Part shown: piece by piece, positions 36,726-48,131 of the stretch
How the letters are laid out: the number at the start of each line of letters is the position of its first letter
Numbering within the stretch: position 1 is the stretch's first letter
Assembly: GCF_964063345.1 (NCBI RefSeq)
Contig: NZ_OZ061318.1
Coordinates: forward strand, 806,001-870,000
Reading direction: 5' to 3'
DNA: 64,000 nucleotides
Source: Pseudomonas lini
GTDB lineage: Bacteria; Pseudomonadota; Gammaproteobacteria; Pseudomonadales; Pseudomonadaceae
Made by a program: the position numbers and the translations under genes
The notes under the pieces: model-generated
Databases searched by the model: none
What the model saw: only the letters and a program-made list of their open reading frames with translations
What the model was told of the DNA's origin: nothing

Positions 36726-38246
36726 TCAAGCTATGCGGCTAAGCCGGTTTATCGTATCCAGTACCGAGACCAACCCAAGTTGATCCCATAGCTTCTTCGG
36801 CAGCGCCTGATTCATATGAGATGCTCCCGAGCTCCACCATGGGCCTCGGCCATTGAAGGCTGATTTGCAGGCGCGAGCTTCGCTAAGCCCCAGGCGCATC
36901 AAGTTACGTGCCCTCGTTGAGGGCCGCTTCCATTGACGCCAGACGACGCAGCGAAGTTTGCGCCGCACCCAGCCGTCAATTTCCTCAAGTGGCCGTTTGC
37001 TCTGACTGAGCTTGAAGTAGCCTGCCCACCCGCGCAGTACAGGGTTTATCCGTTCGATGACATTCGCCATCTTGTGGCCCCGCGCCCCGCGCAGCAGGTC
37101 TCTTAACCGGTCGCGCAAGCGACCCAGACTCATCGTCGCCACTCTCAGCCTCGGTTGCTGATGCCAGCTCATCCCATAACCCAGATAGTCGCAGACCCAA
37201 GGCCGTGCTACGTGGCTCTTTTCCCGGTTCAGCGTCAGTTTCAGGCGCTGATTCAGGAAACGCTCAACACCGGCCATCACCCGTGTGCCAGCTCGCTGGC
37301 TGCGCACATAGATGTTCGCGTCGTCGGCATAACGCACGAAGCGATGGCCTCGCCGTTCAAGTTCGCGGTCGAGTTCGTTGAGCAGGATGTTCGACAGCAA
37401 CGGCGAGAGCGGGCCGCCTTGCGGCGTCCCTTCCTGCCGTCGGCTGACGAGTCCGCCCGACATCGTTCCCGCTTCGAGGTAACGACGGATCAGCGTGAGC
37501 ACACGCTTGTCTTCGATTTGACGCGCCACGTAGGCCATCAGGACATCGTGGTTGACCCGATCAAAGAACTTCTCGAGATCAAGTTCCACGCACCAGCGGT
37601 GACCCGCTGCCACGTGGCCGCGAGCGGTTTCGATGGCTTGGTGAGCGCTTCTACCCCGACGAAAGCCGTAGCTGTAGTCCGAGAACAGAGGATCGAAGAT
37701 TGGCGTGAGCTGTTGCAGCAGTGCCTGTTGGATCAAGCGATCCACGACGCTGGGAATACCCAGTTGCCGTGTTCCACCTTTGGGTTTGGGGATGTCAACG
37801 GCGCGTACACCCTGCGGGTGATACTCGCCGGCCAGCAACCTCACCTTGAGGGTCGGCCAATACTGTTTCACGTAGTCCGCCAAGTCGTCGACCGTCATGC
37901 CATCGGCACCCGGTGCGCCCTTGTTGCTGACCACACGTTGATACGCACGCCTAAGGTTGACCGGTGCAAGCACCCGCTCCATCAGCGTGTCCGGCTCCGC
38001 GTTCGTCCACGTCACAGACGCCGCCGATACCTGTGCGCTGTCAGCCGTCATCCTCGGATACTGTCCGGGACTCGGAGTAACAGTCTTCTCTTGGAGAACT
38101 TTCTGCATTTCGGTATTCAACGAGACTTTGACGCCTACTGGCGGCATAACTTGTTCAGCCCTTGGTGACGGGGTTATTCGCCACTTACTACGGCCTCGGC
38201 TGACTTCTGCACGTTCATCCCGTCGCCTCTCGACGCTCGGTAGCAC
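36726..38246 (-). CDS. ltrA: Group II intron reverse transcriptase/maturase
   Basis: Up to 506 residues; the start is uncertain (GTG 38246 or a later ATG such as 38108). Reverse transcriptase blocks are intact: GAPGADGMTVDDL, LGIPSVVDRLIQQALLQ, CVELDLEKFFDRVNHD, GTPQGGPLSPLLSNILL and the catalytic FVRYADDANIYV. The maturase domain follows (GWAGYFKLSQSKRPLEEIDG; GPWWSSGASHMNQALPK). No HNH endonuclease domain is present, as usual for class C. All key residues remain, so the intron may be active. Confidence 0.92.
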   Translation of the reverse strand: MLPSVERRRDERAEVSRGRSKWRITPSPRAEQVMPPVGVKVSLNTEMQKVLQEKTVTPSPGQYPRMTADSAQVSAASVTWTNAEPDTLMERVLAPVNLRRAYQRVVSNKGAPGADGMTVDDLADYVKQYWPTLKVRLLAGEYHPQGVRAVDIPKPKGGTRQLGIPSVVDRLIQQALLQQLTPIFDPLFSDYSYGFRRGRSAHQAIETARGHVAAGHRWCVELDLEKFFDRVNHDVLMAYVARQIEDKRVLTLIRRYLEAGTMSGGLVSRRQEGTPQGGPLSPLLSNILLNELDRELERRGHRFVRYADDANIYVRSQRAGTRVMAGVERFLNQRLKLTLNREKSHVARPWVCDYLGYGMSWHQQPRLRVATMSLGRLRDRLRDLLRGARGHKMANVIERINPVLRGWAGYFKLSQSKRPLEEIDGWVRRKLRCVVWRQWKRPSTRARNLMRLGLSEARACKSAFNGRGPWWSSGASHMNQALPKKLWDQLGLVSVLDTINRLSRIA

Positions 38247-38578
38247 TGTGGCAAACGTGCAGATCTCCCAGGGTAATTCGCGCGACCTTCCTGCTTATGC
38301 CTGTCGGATCTACGTCGCAGCGTCCCGTGCAAGTATTGGGCTTTAGGGAAACACGCCCCTTTACCCCGCTGCGCCGCCTCTATCCGCTTGCTGTTCGTCA
38401 GGCCAGCATTTTGCCTCGGGCTTCCTTCAGATTCGCGGTCACCCGCGACACCCTTGCCTCTGGCTAACACTTCCCCTTGCCGGGTGTGTAGAGGACTTTC
38501 ACCTCCAAGTCACCAGCGAGGCCACCACAGCCAAGCTGGTTGCGCTTGCGCGCAACGCGCCATGCCTGGCGCACATGT

Positions 38579-38605
38579 AAAAACCCGCAGGCTGGCACCT
38601 GCGGG
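38579..38605 (-). terminator. Terminator of the ribose/nucleoside operon, intron target
   Basis: The reverse strand reads CCCGCAGG, a TGCCAG loop, CCTGCGGG, then TTTTT. It lies eight bases after the nucleoside hydrolase stop and four bases before the intron. Confidence 0.92.
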
Positions 38606-38613
38606 CCTATGAC

Positions 38614-39642
38614 TTACTTCAAACGAGCCAGACGCTGGGTCAGCAGGTCGAAGAAGCCCTGAGCGTCGCCGCTTTCAACCCAGAAGGCATTTTTCGGTGC
38701 CTTCAGGCCGTCATACCAGTCGACAATGGTCTGGCCGAAGGTCGGCCCTTCGCGGCTATCAACCACTACGTTGACCGAACGCCCGGTGAACAGCTCAGGC
38801 TTGAGCAGATAAGCGATGACCGTGGCGTCATGCACCGGGCCACCCGGAATGCCGTAGTGCTCCATGTCGCCCTTGACGTACTCGTTGAGAATATCGCCCA
38901 CCAGCTTGCTGGCATTGTTGTTCAGGGCCGCGATCTGCTTCAGGCGCGCTTCACTGGTGAGAATTTTGTGAGTCACATCCAGCGGCAGGTAGGTCAGCTT
39001 GACGCCACTTTTCAGCACCACTTCCGCAGCCTGAGGGTCGGCGAACAGATTGAATTCGGCCACCGGCGTAATGTTGCCGCCGTTGAAATGCGCACCGCCC
39101 ATGATCACCACTTCCTTGATGCCCTGAACGATTTCAGGCTCCTGGATCAGCGCCAGGGCCAGGTTGGTCTGTGGACCGAGCATGGCGATGGTGATGCTGT
39201 GGGGTTTGGCGGTCTTCAGGGTATCGATCAGATAGTTGACTGCATTGCCTTCGGCCAGGCCTTTCTTCGGCTCGTGCACCGTGACACCCGACAAGCCTTC
39301 CTTGCCGTGAATATTCTCGGCATAGATCGGCGTGCGCATCATGGGTTTCGGTGCGCCCGCGTAGACAGGCACCTCCTCGCGCCCCGCCCACTCGCGGGCC
39401 AGACGCGCATTACGCGAGGTCTTGTCCAGACGCACGTTGCCAGCAACGGTGGTCAGCGCACGAATGTTCAGTTCATCCGGCGAGGCCAGGGCAAACAGCA
39501 AGGCGACCACGTCATCGGCACCTGGATCAGTGTCGATGATCAAGTCGATCTTTTCCGCCGCTTGGGCGCTTGTTGCGGTAATCAGGGACAAAAGCAGCAG
39601 ACTCCGGAGCAGGTGGTTCAGTTTCTGAGCATAGCGATGCAT
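38614..39642 (-). CDS. Secreted nucleoside hydrolase (IunH family)
   Basis: A 342-residue enzyme with a Sec signal ending near SAQA/AEKID. The calcium-binding motif DTDPGADDVVAL opens the mature protein. The later motif (VHDATVIAYLLKPELF) completes the site. Family members split nucleosides into base and ribose. As last gene of the ribose operon and exported, it would release ribose in the periplasm for RbsB. Cytosolic relatives lack the signal. Confidence 0.9.
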   Translation of the reverse strand: MHRYAQKLNHLLRSLLLLSLITATSAQAAEKIDLIIDTDPGADDVVALLFALASPDELNIRALTTVAGNVRLDKTSRNARLAREWAGREEVPVYAGAPKPMMRTPIYAENIHGKEGLSGVTVHEPKKGLAEGNAVNYLIDTLKTAKPHSITIAMLGPQTNLALALIQEPEIVQGIKEVVIMGGAHFNGGNITPVAEFNLFADPQAAEVVLKSGVKLTYLPLDVTHKILTSEARLKQIAALNNNASKLVGDILNEYVKGDMEHYGIPGGPVHDATVIAYLLKPELFTGRSVNVVVDSREGPTFGQTIVDWYDGLKAPKNAFWVESGDAQGFFDLLTQRLARLK

Positions 39643-39675
39643 AGCGCACTCCTTGTGCGTGGGAAGAACGGAAAG

Positions 39676-40080
39676 TTAGAACGTTACGCCAGCCACCAGA
39701 ACGATGTTGCAGTACGGCTGACATTCGCCTGTACGAATAATCGCCCGTGCTTGTCGGCTGAGTACTTTGAATTGGTCATGACTGAGCAATTCACGCCGAC
39801 CCAGTGCACCTTCGGCATTCAGTTCATCCAGCGTGCTCAATGCCGAAGGTTTCTTGTCCAGAATCTCATGGGCCAGCACATGGCTTTCGACCTGCATCTC
39901 GCTGAGCACTACCTTCAATGTACTGACGAAATCCGGAATCCCGTGGGTCAAGGCCAGGTCAATCAATTCGACGCCGGGCGGAACCGGCAGGCCAGCATCG
40001 CCGATCACGACTGTGTCGCCATGGCCCAGGGAGGCGATCAGCCGCGACAGCGCGACGTTGAGCAAAGGAGTCTTTTTCAT
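39676..40080 (-). CDS. rbsD: D-ribose pyranase
   Basis: A 134-residue protein ([40 protein letters not shown]) of normal RbsD length, converting beta-pyranose to furanose ribose for the kinase. Its start overlaps the rbsK stop by four bases. Confidence 0.95.
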   Translation of the reverse strand: MKKTPLLNVALSRLIASLGHGDTVVIGDAGLPVPPGVELIDLALTHGIPDFVSTLKVVLSEMQVESHVLAHEILDKKPSALSTLDELNAEGALGRRELLSHDQFKVLSRQARAIIRTGECQPYCNIVLVAGVTF

Positions 40081-40994
40081 GGTGCTTTAAAGGCCTGTAC
40101 GTCGGACAAGGTGGGAATCGAAGGTTGCGCGCCAGCCCGGGTGACCGACAGCGCTGCGGCGACCTGGCCGAAGCGGATCGCCTCGACCTCGCTTTTGCCG
40201 GCCGCCAAGGCTGCTGCGAAACCACCGACGAACGTGTCGCCGGCCGCGGTGGTGTCGACCGCCTTCACCTTCGGCGCCGGGTAATGCTCGAAGCGTTTAC
40301 CATCGGCGAACAGTGATCCTTGAGAACCCAGGGTGATAATCACTTTGCCGGCACCCATGGCGATCAAGCGGGCCGCGGCGGTTTCGGCGGTGCTCAGGGA
40401 GTCCACCGGCAAACCGCTCAGGGCCGAGGCCTCGCTTTCGTTGGGGATCAGGTAATCGATGGCCGCATACCAATCCGCCGGCAGCGGGCGACTGGCCGGC
40501 GCCGGATTGAAAATCACGGTTTTACCCAGCTCACGACCGCGCTTCAGAGCATGGCCGACCGTGGCGTCCGGCACTTCCAGCTGACAGATGATGACATCCG
40601 CCGTTTGCATTACAGCGTCAAAACGGTCGATCACTTCGGGCGTCAGCGCACCGTTGGCACCGGCAACAATCACGATCGCGTTCTGACTGTTGTCATCGAC
40701 CACAATCAACGCCACGCCACTGGAATCTTCAACCGTACTGACCGCCTGGCAATCGATCTGCTCGGCCAACAACGCTCCGCGCAGCGCTTCGCCATAGGCA
40801 TCGCTGCCGACACAACCGACCATCGACACCTGCGCCCCCAGCCGCGCCGCGGCCACGGCCTGGTTCGCGCCCTTGCCGCCGGAAACCGTGGCAAACGATT
40901 GGCCGATCAGCGTTTCACCACCACGGGGCAGCCGTGGCGCCCGGGTTACCAGGTCCATGTTCAGGCTGCCTATTACCACTACTTTTGCTGGCAT
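40077..40994 (-). CDS. rbsK: Ribokinase
   Basis: A 305-residue PfkB-family kinase. The ribose-binding N-terminus ([35 protein letters not shown]) and the ATP/anion-hole motif [17 protein letters not shown] are intact. It makes ribose-5-phosphate. Confidence 0.96.
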   Translation of the reverse strand: MPAKVVVIGSLNMDLVTRAPRLPRGGETLIGQSFATVSGGKGANQAVAAARLGAQVSMVGCVGSDAYGEALRGALLAEQIDCQAVSTVEDSSGVALIVVDDNSQNAIVIVAGANGALTPEVIDRFDAVMQTADVIICQLEVPDATVGHALKRGRELGKTVIFNPAPASRPLPADWYAAIDYLIPNESEASALSGLPVDSLSTAETAAARLIAMGAGKVIITLGSQGSLFADGKRFEHYPAPKVKAVDTTAAGDTFVGGFAAALAAGKSEVEAIRFGQVAAALSVTRAGAQPSIPTLSDVQAFKAP

Positions 40995-41053
40995 ACGTCA
41001 CTACTCGTCAATTCTGTTTCTGCGGTGCTTTCGGTTTCAGCAGTGCTTTTTGT

Positions 41054-42073
41054 TCAGCGGTACTCAGCGAACACACCAGCCAGCGGCGCAGTCGATTCGC
41101 GCAGGACAATACTGGGCGTCACGATGCGCTGATCGGTCGCCAGGTCCGGCGTGGCAATTCTGCGCAACAGCACTTCGGCCGCCATCTCGCCAAGCTGCAG
41201 GATCGACTGGCCCACGGTGGTCAGCGCCGGATAGACGTAACGGCTCATCTGGATATCGTCGAAGCCGATCACCGACAGCTCGGTGGGCACACGAATATTG
41301 CGCTCGGCAGCGGCGCGTAACACACCGATGCCAATCATGTCGTTACCGGCGAAGATCGCGCTGGGTGGGTTCTTTTCCAACAGGATCGCGGCGGCGTTGT
41401 AACCGCCGGTGCTGGTGAAGTCGCTTTCCAGCATGCGCTCGCGCGGCACTTCGACGCCCGCCTCTTTCAAGGCGCGGCAAAAACCGGCCAGACGCATCTG
41501 CGCCACGCTGGTACTCGCCGGCCCACCAATCGTGGCGATGTCGCGATGCCCCAGCTCCAACAGGTGCCGGGTCGCCAGATAGGCACCGTATTCGTGATCG
41601 ATACGCACCAGATCGGCATCGAGACCTTCGAGCCCACGGTCGACGATCACCATTGGCGTACGCACACCCGCCAGACCTTCAGCCAGGCCGCTGTCACCAC
41701 CGGCTGACGCAACGATCAGGCCGTCAATGCGTTTTTCCAGCAATACGCGAAGGTAGCTGCGTTGCTTGTCCGGGTTGTCGTCGGAGTTGCAGAGGATGAC
41801 GCAATAGCCATTGCGCTCGCAGTAATCCTCGATGCCACGGGCCAACTCGGCGAAGTACGGGTTGAGGCTGTTGGGCACCAGCAGGCCGATGGTCGCGGTG
41901 GTTTTCGCTTTCAACGACCGGGCCACGGCACTGGGCACGTAGTCGAGGCTTTTGATAGCCGCCTCGACCTTGCCCCGTACTTCCTCACTGACCGGCCGCG
42001 TCTTGTTCACCACATGGGAAACTGTGGTGTAGGAAATGCCCGCGAGTGCCGCTACATCCTTGATTGTTGCCAT
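41054..42073 (-). CDS. rbsR: Ribose operon repressor, LacI family
   Basis: A 339-residue regulator: LacI helix-turn-helix and hinge (MATIKDVAALAGISYTTVSH, YVPSAVARSLKAKTTATIG), then a ribose-binding-protein-like effector domain. It lies inside the operon between rbsC and rbsK and presumably binds the palindrome at 45704. Confidence 0.95.
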   Translation of the reverse strand: MATIKDVAALAGISYTTVSHVVNKTRPVSEEVRGKVEAAIKSLDYVPSAVARSLKAKTTATIGLLVPNSLNPYFAELARGIEDYCERNGYCVILCNSDDNPDKQRSYLRVLLEKRIDGLIVASAGGDSGLAEGLAGVRTPMVIVDRGLEGLDADLVRIDHEYGAYLATRHLLELGHRDIATIGGPASTSVAQMRLAGFCRALKEAGVEVPRERMLESDFTSTGGYNAAAILLEKNPPSAIFAGNDMIGIGVLRAAAERNIRVPTELSVIGFDDIQMSRYVYPALTTVGQSILQLGEMAAEVLLRRIATPDLATDQRIVTPSIVLRESTAPLAGVFAEYR

Positions 42074-42076
42074 GAC

Positions 42077-43054
42077 TCAGGTCCGCCGGCTTGCGCGCTG
42101 ACTGCGATAAGTATCAAGCACCACCGCCACCACGATCACCGCACCGGTGATGATGCGTTTGGTCGGTTCGGTCGCGCCGATCTGCGCCAGGCCGGCCGCC
42201 AGTACGGAGATGATCAGCACGCCGAAGAATGTGCTGATGACCGAGCCGCGCCCGCCCATCAGACTGGTGCCGCCGATCACGACCGCGGCGATCACCTGCA
42301 GCTCCAGACCGGAGCCGGCGTTCGGGTCCGCCGCTTCCAGGCGCGAAATCTGAAACAACGCAGCGATACCAGCCAGCAGCCCCATCAGGCTGAACACCAG
42401 GATCTTGTAGGGCTTCGGATTGATCCCCGCCAGACGCACCGCCTCTTCGTTGGTGCCAATGCCGATCAGGTATCGCCCGAACACCGTACGCGTCAGCACG
42501 GCCTGGGCGATGAAGATAATCAGCAAGGCGATGATGAATGACGGCGAGATGCCGAACGCGATCGGGTTGGACAGCCAGGCGAAGGCATCACCGATGTAGG
42601 CGGTGCGCGAACCGGTCATCTGATACGCCAGGCCTCGCGCCATTTCCAGCACACCGAGGGACACGATGAACGACGGAATCCGCCACGCCACGGTGATCGA
42701 ACCGGTGATAGTCCCGGCCAATGCCGCTACCGCCATGCCGAGCAAAGCCGCAGGCAAGACGCTCCAGCCCCAGCCGAGAATCGCCACGCTGACCGCCGAG
42801 GCCGCGAGCGCCAGCACCGACCCCACCGACAAGTCGATACCGCCGATGATCAATACGAAGGTCATGCCGACCGCCAGCACCATCAAATCGGGAATCTGGT
42901 TGGCCAGAGTGCTGAAGGTGTCGTAAGACAGGAAATGGCTGCTCAGGACCGAGAACAGCGCGACCATCGCCAGCAAGGCACCCGCCAGGCCCAGATATGT
43001 GCCGAGGCCGTAGAAGTTGCCACTACGTTTGCCGGCCAAAGATGCAGTATTCAT
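42077..43054 (-). CDS. rbsC: Ribose ABC transporter permease
   Basis: A 325-residue membrane protein of the BPD_transp_2 family. The EAA-like region (IGTNEEAVRLAGINPKPYKI) and GGIDLSVGSVLALAA are characteristic. The start overlaps the rbsA stop by four bases, and rbsR follows three bases after. Confidence 0.95.
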   Translation of the reverse strand: MNTASLAGKRSGNFYGLGTYLGLAGALLAMVALFSVLSSHFLSYDTFSTLANQIPDLMVLAVGMTFVLIIGGIDLSVGSVLALAASAVSVAILGWGWSVLPAALLGMAVAALAGTITGSITVAWRIPSFIVSLGVLEMARGLAYQMTGSRTAYIGDAFAWLSNPIAFGISPSFIIALLIIFIAQAVLTRTVFGRYLIGIGTNEEAVRLAGINPKPYKILVFSLMGLLAGIAALFQISRLEAADPNAGSGLELQVIAAVVIGGTSLMGGRGSVISTFFGVLIISVLAAGLAQIGATEPTKRIITGAVIVVAVVLDTYRSQRASRRT

Positions 43055-44604
43055 GGAAGATCCCTAGGCGCTGCTTCGTTGAGCAACGCATCACGTTTTT
43101 GGTAGCCGGCAAAAGCGGCGGCAAGCAAATCATCCTGGGTCCAGCTGTCACGCTCGAAAGTGTCGATCAGACGTCCTGCCGACAGCACACCGATGCGATC
43201 GCAGATCAGCATCAGTTCGCGCAGGTCACTGGACACCACTACCAGCGCTTTGCCCTGACGGGTCAACTCACCGAGCAATGCGTAGATATCGAACTTGGCG
43301 CCGACGTCGATGCCACGGGTCGGCTCGTCGAACAGCATCACCGTGCAGTCGCGCTCGAGCCAGCGGCCGATCACGACTTTCTGCTGATTGCCGCCGGACA
43401 GTTCCGAGACCAATTGCGTCGGGCTGGAACTGCGAATGCGCATGGCGTTGATCTGACGTTGTGCCAGAGACATCTCGTCACCGTTATTGACGAAGCCTCC
43501 GCTGGAAATCACCGGCATATTGCCCAAGGCAATGTTGGCGCTGATCGATTGCGTCAGCAGCAGGCCTTCGCCCTTGCGGTCTTCGGTGATCAGGGCGATG
43601 CCGTGACCGACCGCGTCGGCCGGCGAACGAATACTCACTACCTGAGCCGACGCCCCCAGCGCGACGGTGCCGCTGTCGGCTGTATCGGCGCCGAAGATCA
43701 GGCGCAGTAACTCGGTGCGCCCTGCCCCGATCAAACCGGAAATCCCGAAAATCTCACCGGCGCGCACTTCGAAGGACACATCGCGGACTTTGTCGGAACG
43801 GGTCAGTCCTTTGACCGTCAAGGCCGGCGCGCCAATCTTGCGCGGCCCCATATCGATGTGCTCGCCCAACTCACGGCCGACCATCAGGGTGACCAGTTGC
43901 TCGCTGTTGTAATTGGCCATCGGCTCGACGCAGACCAGATTGCCGTCGCGCAATACCGCAATGCGCTGGGCTACCCGTGCCAGTTCTTCGAGGCGGTGGG
44001 AAATGTAGATGATCGACACGCCCCGGGCTTGCAGGCGGGTGATCTGCTCGAACAGCATTTCAACTTCACGGGCCGTCAGCATGGCTGTCGGCTCGTCGAG
44101 GATCAGCACGTGGCAATCGCCGATCAGGTTGCGAGCGATCTCGACCATTTGCTGATGGCCGATACCCAATTCGCCGACCAACGTATCTGGATCGATGGCG
44201 TCGAGGCCGACCTGGGCCATGGCCTCGATCGCCGCCTTGCGCAGTTGCTTGCGGCTAATCCAGCCACCGTGGCTGGGCAGGTTGTCGAGAAACAGGTTTT
44301 CCGCCACCGACAACGTCGGCAACAGATTGAGTTCTTGCATGACCATGCGGATGCCCAGCTCTTCGGCCTGGCTCCGGCTGCCGGGACGGTAATCCTGCCC
44401 CTGGAATCGCATCTGGCCGGTGGTCGGCGTAACCAGTCCACCTATGATTTTCGACAGCGTACTTTTACCGGCGCCATTCTCGCCGGTCAGCGCCAACACT
44501 TCGCCGCGCATCAGCGTCAGGTCGATACCGGTGAGGACGGGTTGGGCATAGGTTTTGCCGATACCGCTGACCGAGAGGACAGCGTTCGGGGCGCAAACGG
44601 ACAT
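43051..44604 (-). CDS. rbsA: Ribose ABC transporter, duplicated ATP-binding protein
   Basis: A 517-residue protein with two nucleotide-binding halves. The first has canonical Walker A (TGENGAGKST) and Walker B (LILDEPTAML). The second has a degenerate Walker A region (GLIGAGRTEL) with signature LSGGNQQKVVIGRWL and FDEPTRGIDV, as usual for sugar transporters of this class. Confidence 0.95.
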   Translation of the reverse strand: MSVCAPNAVLSVSGIGKTYAQPVLTGIDLTLMRGEVLALTGENGAGKSTLSKIIGGLVTPTTGQMRFQGQDYRPGSRSQAEELGIRMVMQELNLLPTLSVAENLFLDNLPSHGGWISRKQLRKAAIEAMAQVGLDAIDPDTLVGELGIGHQQMVEIARNLIGDCHVLILDEPTAMLTAREVEMLFEQITRLQARGVSIIYISHRLEELARVAQRIAVLRDGNLVCVEPMANYNSEQLVTLMVGRELGEHIDMGPRKIGAPALTVKGLTRSDKVRDVSFEVRAGEIFGISGLIGAGRTELLRLIFGADTADSGTVALGASAQVVSIRSPADAVGHGIALITEDRKGEGLLLTQSISANIALGNMPVISSGGFVNNGDEMSLAQRQINAMRIRSSSPTQLVSELSGGNQQKVVIGRWLERDCTVMLFDEPTRGIDVGAKFDIYALLGELTRQGKALVVVSSDLRELMLICDRIGVLSAGRLIDTFERDSWTQDDLLAAAFAGYQKRDALLNEAAPRDLP

Positions 44605-44660
44605 AAAAACTCTCCATGTGCCCGCCCCAAGAGGCGAGCACCGTTGTGCTGCCAGAAGGA

Positions 44661-45617
44661 CTACTTGGTAACCAGCTCTACCGGAGTTTCGATGACGCCG
44701 TTGACGCCGCTATCGACTGTCTCGCCTTTGATGATTTTCAGCGCAGTCTCAATGCCAAACACCGCTTGCCGGGCAGCAAACTGGTCGGCGGTGGCCAGGA
44801 CGCGGCCATCCTTGAGCATTGGCTTGATAGCATTGATGTTGTCGTAACCGACCACTTGCACCTTGCCAGCCTTGCCCGCCGCGCGCACGGCAGATACTGC
44901 GCCGACCGCCATGCTGTCGTTGCCGGCCAACAAGGCCTTGATGTTCGGGTATTCACTGAGCATCGACGAGGCAACCTTGCCGCCCTTGTCGATTTCCCAA
45001 TCGCCGGACTGCAGGGACACGACTTTGATCTGCGCTGCCTCCATCGCATCCTTGAAGCCCGCCGTGCGCTGCTGGGCGTTGGTGGTGGTGGAAACGCCTT
45101 CGATGATGCCGACTTCGTCACCGGCCTTCAGCTGTTTGGCCAGGTACTCACCCACCAGACGCGCGCCTTTGCGGTTATCCGGGCCTACGAACGGAACGGT
45201 GATGTTTTTGCTTTTGACCACGGCCGGGTCCAGCTGGTTATCGATGTTGATCACGGTGATGCCGGCATCGACCGCTTTCTTGATGACCGGGACCATGGCC
45301 TTGGAGTCTGCCGGGGCGATGACCAATGCGTTGACTTTGGACAAAATCATTTGCTCGACGATACGCGTCTGGCCAGCCGTGTCCGTTTCGTCCTTGATGC
45401 CGTTGGAGATCAATTCGAAGTCGCCGGAGTGGTCTTTCTGGTAAGCCTTGGCGCCGTCTTCCATGGTCAGGAAGAATTCGTTGGCCAAGGATTTCATGAC
45501 CAGCGCGACTTTAGGTTTTTCAGGGGTTTCGGCGAAAGCCGAAGAGACAGGCAGCGCGGCGGATGCGGCAGCCAGCATTGCGACAGCGAGAAGACGTCCA
45601 GCGAATGGCAGCTTCAT
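44661..45617 (-). CDS. rbsB: Periplasmic ribose-binding protein
   Basis: A 318-residue type I binding protein with Sec signal (LPVSSAFA/ETPEK). The body matches RbsB (VALVMKSLANEFFLTMEDGA; VPFVGPDNRKGARLVGEYLA). First gene of the operon; GGAGT precedes the ATG, and the LacI-type operator is 87 bases upstream. Confidence 0.95.
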   Translation of the reverse strand: MKLPFAGRLLAVAMLAAASAALPVSSAFAETPEKPKVALVMKSLANEFFLTMEDGAKAYQKDHSGDFELISNGIKDETDTAGQTRIVEQMILSKVNALVIAPADSKAMVPVIKKAVDAGITVINIDNQLDPAVVKSKNITVPFVGPDNRKGARLVGEYLAKQLKAGDEVGIIEGVSTTTNAQQRTAGFKDAMEAAQIKVVSLQSGDWEIDKGGKVASSMLSEYPNIKALLAGNDSMAVGAVSAVRAAGKAGKVQVVGYDNINAIKPMLKDGRVLATADQFAARQAVFGIETALKIIKGETVDSGVNGVIETPVELVTK

Positions 45618-45703
45618 GGGTTCACTCCGATCTTATGATTATTCTGAGCAACGCTTGCGCTGGGACCTTGCCCCTCACGGGATCAAGCCATCAACGACCA
45701 CCG

Positions 45704-45717
45704 CGCAAACGTTTGCG
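45704..45717. promoter_or_regulatory. RbsR operator
   Basis: CGCAAACGTTTGCG is a perfect 14-bp palindrome of the LacI-family type (central CG), placed upstream of rbsB. The rbsR gene in the operon makes RbsR the likely ligand. Confidence 0.8.
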
Positions 45718-45798
45718 TAGACCGAACTATGCGAACCCTGTCGATATTTGTCAACGACCCGCTCTGTGTCTCGACTGGCAAAAGCCGAACCTTTTACA

Positions 45799-46251
45799 TT
45801 ACGCCGTCGTGCTGACCAGATTGCCGCTGCTGGAACCCTTGGCCAGCTCTTTGACCAGATTGCCTGTCACCTGCGCGAGCGCACCGCTGGTATCGGCGAT
45901 TTGCCCCTGGATCGACATGACTGCGGTGGCCTTGGCTTCCGGAGTCGGATAATTCGCTGCCTGAGCGGCCGCCAGTTGTTGCTGCTGTTCGCGCAATTGC
46001 TGCTGCAGTTCTTGCATGCGCTTGAGCAATACCTGCACCGCAATACTTTGATTGCTGCTTTTTTCGGATTTGGTTTCGTTCTGAGTCTGCGCGCCGCCAC
46101 CGGTTCTGACCTGGTTGTCGCTCCCCTCTTCTTCGCCAAGCGCTTGAGCCGAGGCGTCGGACGTCGCTTCACTCAAGGCGTTGATGGTCGCCGGGGACTT
46201 GCCCGCGATAGTGATTGCGCCTGCATTTGGAAAACCGACAGTAAACGACAT
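45799..46251 (-). CDS. FlxA-like coiled-coil protein
   Basis: A 150-residue protein (MSFTVGFPNAGAITIAGKSP) with a low-complexity acidic N-terminal part and a long Gln-rich coiled coil (VLLKRMQELQQQLREQQQQL, residues about 72-105). The composition is like the FlxA family, small proteins of unclear role. It is on the same strand as rbsB and its end is 180 bases upstream of that gene. Confidence 0.6.
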   Translation of the reverse strand: MSFTVGFPNAGAITIAGKSPATINALSEATSDASAQALGEEEGSDNQVRTGGGAQTQNETKSEKSSNQSIAVQVLLKRMQELQQQLREQQQQLAAAQAANYPTPEAKATAVMSIQGQIADTSGALAQVTGNLVKELAKGSSSGNLVSTTA

Positions 46252-47675
<1,424 letters not shown>

Positions 47676-47853
47676 TCCACCTCGCCCGACCTGTTCCGGG
47701 TCGGGCACCGCTGTCACCACTCGCCAGCCTTGGTGAGTGGTTCACGACCTTTCCGATAAAAAAATCCCCATCGTCCTACACCAAACGGAAAAAACTACTG
47801 TCAGAGGATTTTCTTGAATTTTAAGCAGTTGCGAAAATGCTTACAGTTAAATA

Positions 47854-47869
47854 CTGTATGCACGTACAG
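47854..47869. promoter_or_regulatory. LexA (SOS) box
   Basis: CTGTATGCACGTACAG fits CTG-N10-CAG with an almost perfect dyad. It ends 19 bases before the GTG start of the DUF1654 gene, so it would cover the promoter of DUF1654-endA. Confidence 0.82.
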
Positions 47870-47888
47870 CTTAATAAGGATAATTCCG

Positions 47889-48127
47889 TGGCCACTACCT
47901 CAGCCTCTCCTGACGCCTATGAACGCCTGGGTATGCGCGTTCAGAAAATCATCAATTCCCCCACCGCCCAAAAAGCCAAAGCTGCACTGATCTTCCGTCT
48001 TCCGGACGAACCCGTGGATGAGTGGGAACGCCTGCTCGAAGAAATCGACGAGAACGACAACGTCACCCTCGCCCATCGTGACGATGGCGGCGTGCAGATT
48101 TTCTGGGTTGTGCCGAAGGAAGATTGA
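47889..48127 (+). CDS. DUF1654 family protein, SOS-controlled
   Basis: A 78-residue protein from GTG 47889, set by AAGGA seven bases upstream; earlier in-frame starts lie in or before the LexA box. The pattern AYERLGMRVQKIINSP ... WERLLEEIDENDNVTLAHRD matches DUF1654, a Pseudomonas and phage family of unknown function. endA starts four bases after its stop. Confidence 0.8.
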
Positions 48128-48131
48128 GTCG

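Larger units (their letters stand above)
36655..38574 (-). mobile_element. Group IIC intron inserted behind a terminator
   Basis: On the reverse strand the element opens at 38574 with GTGCGCCAGGCATGGCG, a bacterial group II 5' end. It carries a maturase gene and ends with domain V, domain VI and CTCGAT at 36655 (boundary uncertain by 1-2 bases). The 5' exon is the terminator of the nucleoside hydrolase gene (38579-38605), the target class IIC introns prefer. Length is about 1.92 kb. It sits between convergent genes and interrupts none. Confidence 0.9.

Noticed and set aside
38174..38470. 98-codon reverse frame upstream of the maturase
   Set aside because: It covers conserved group II intron RNA (domains I-III) and is best explained as ribozyme sequence.
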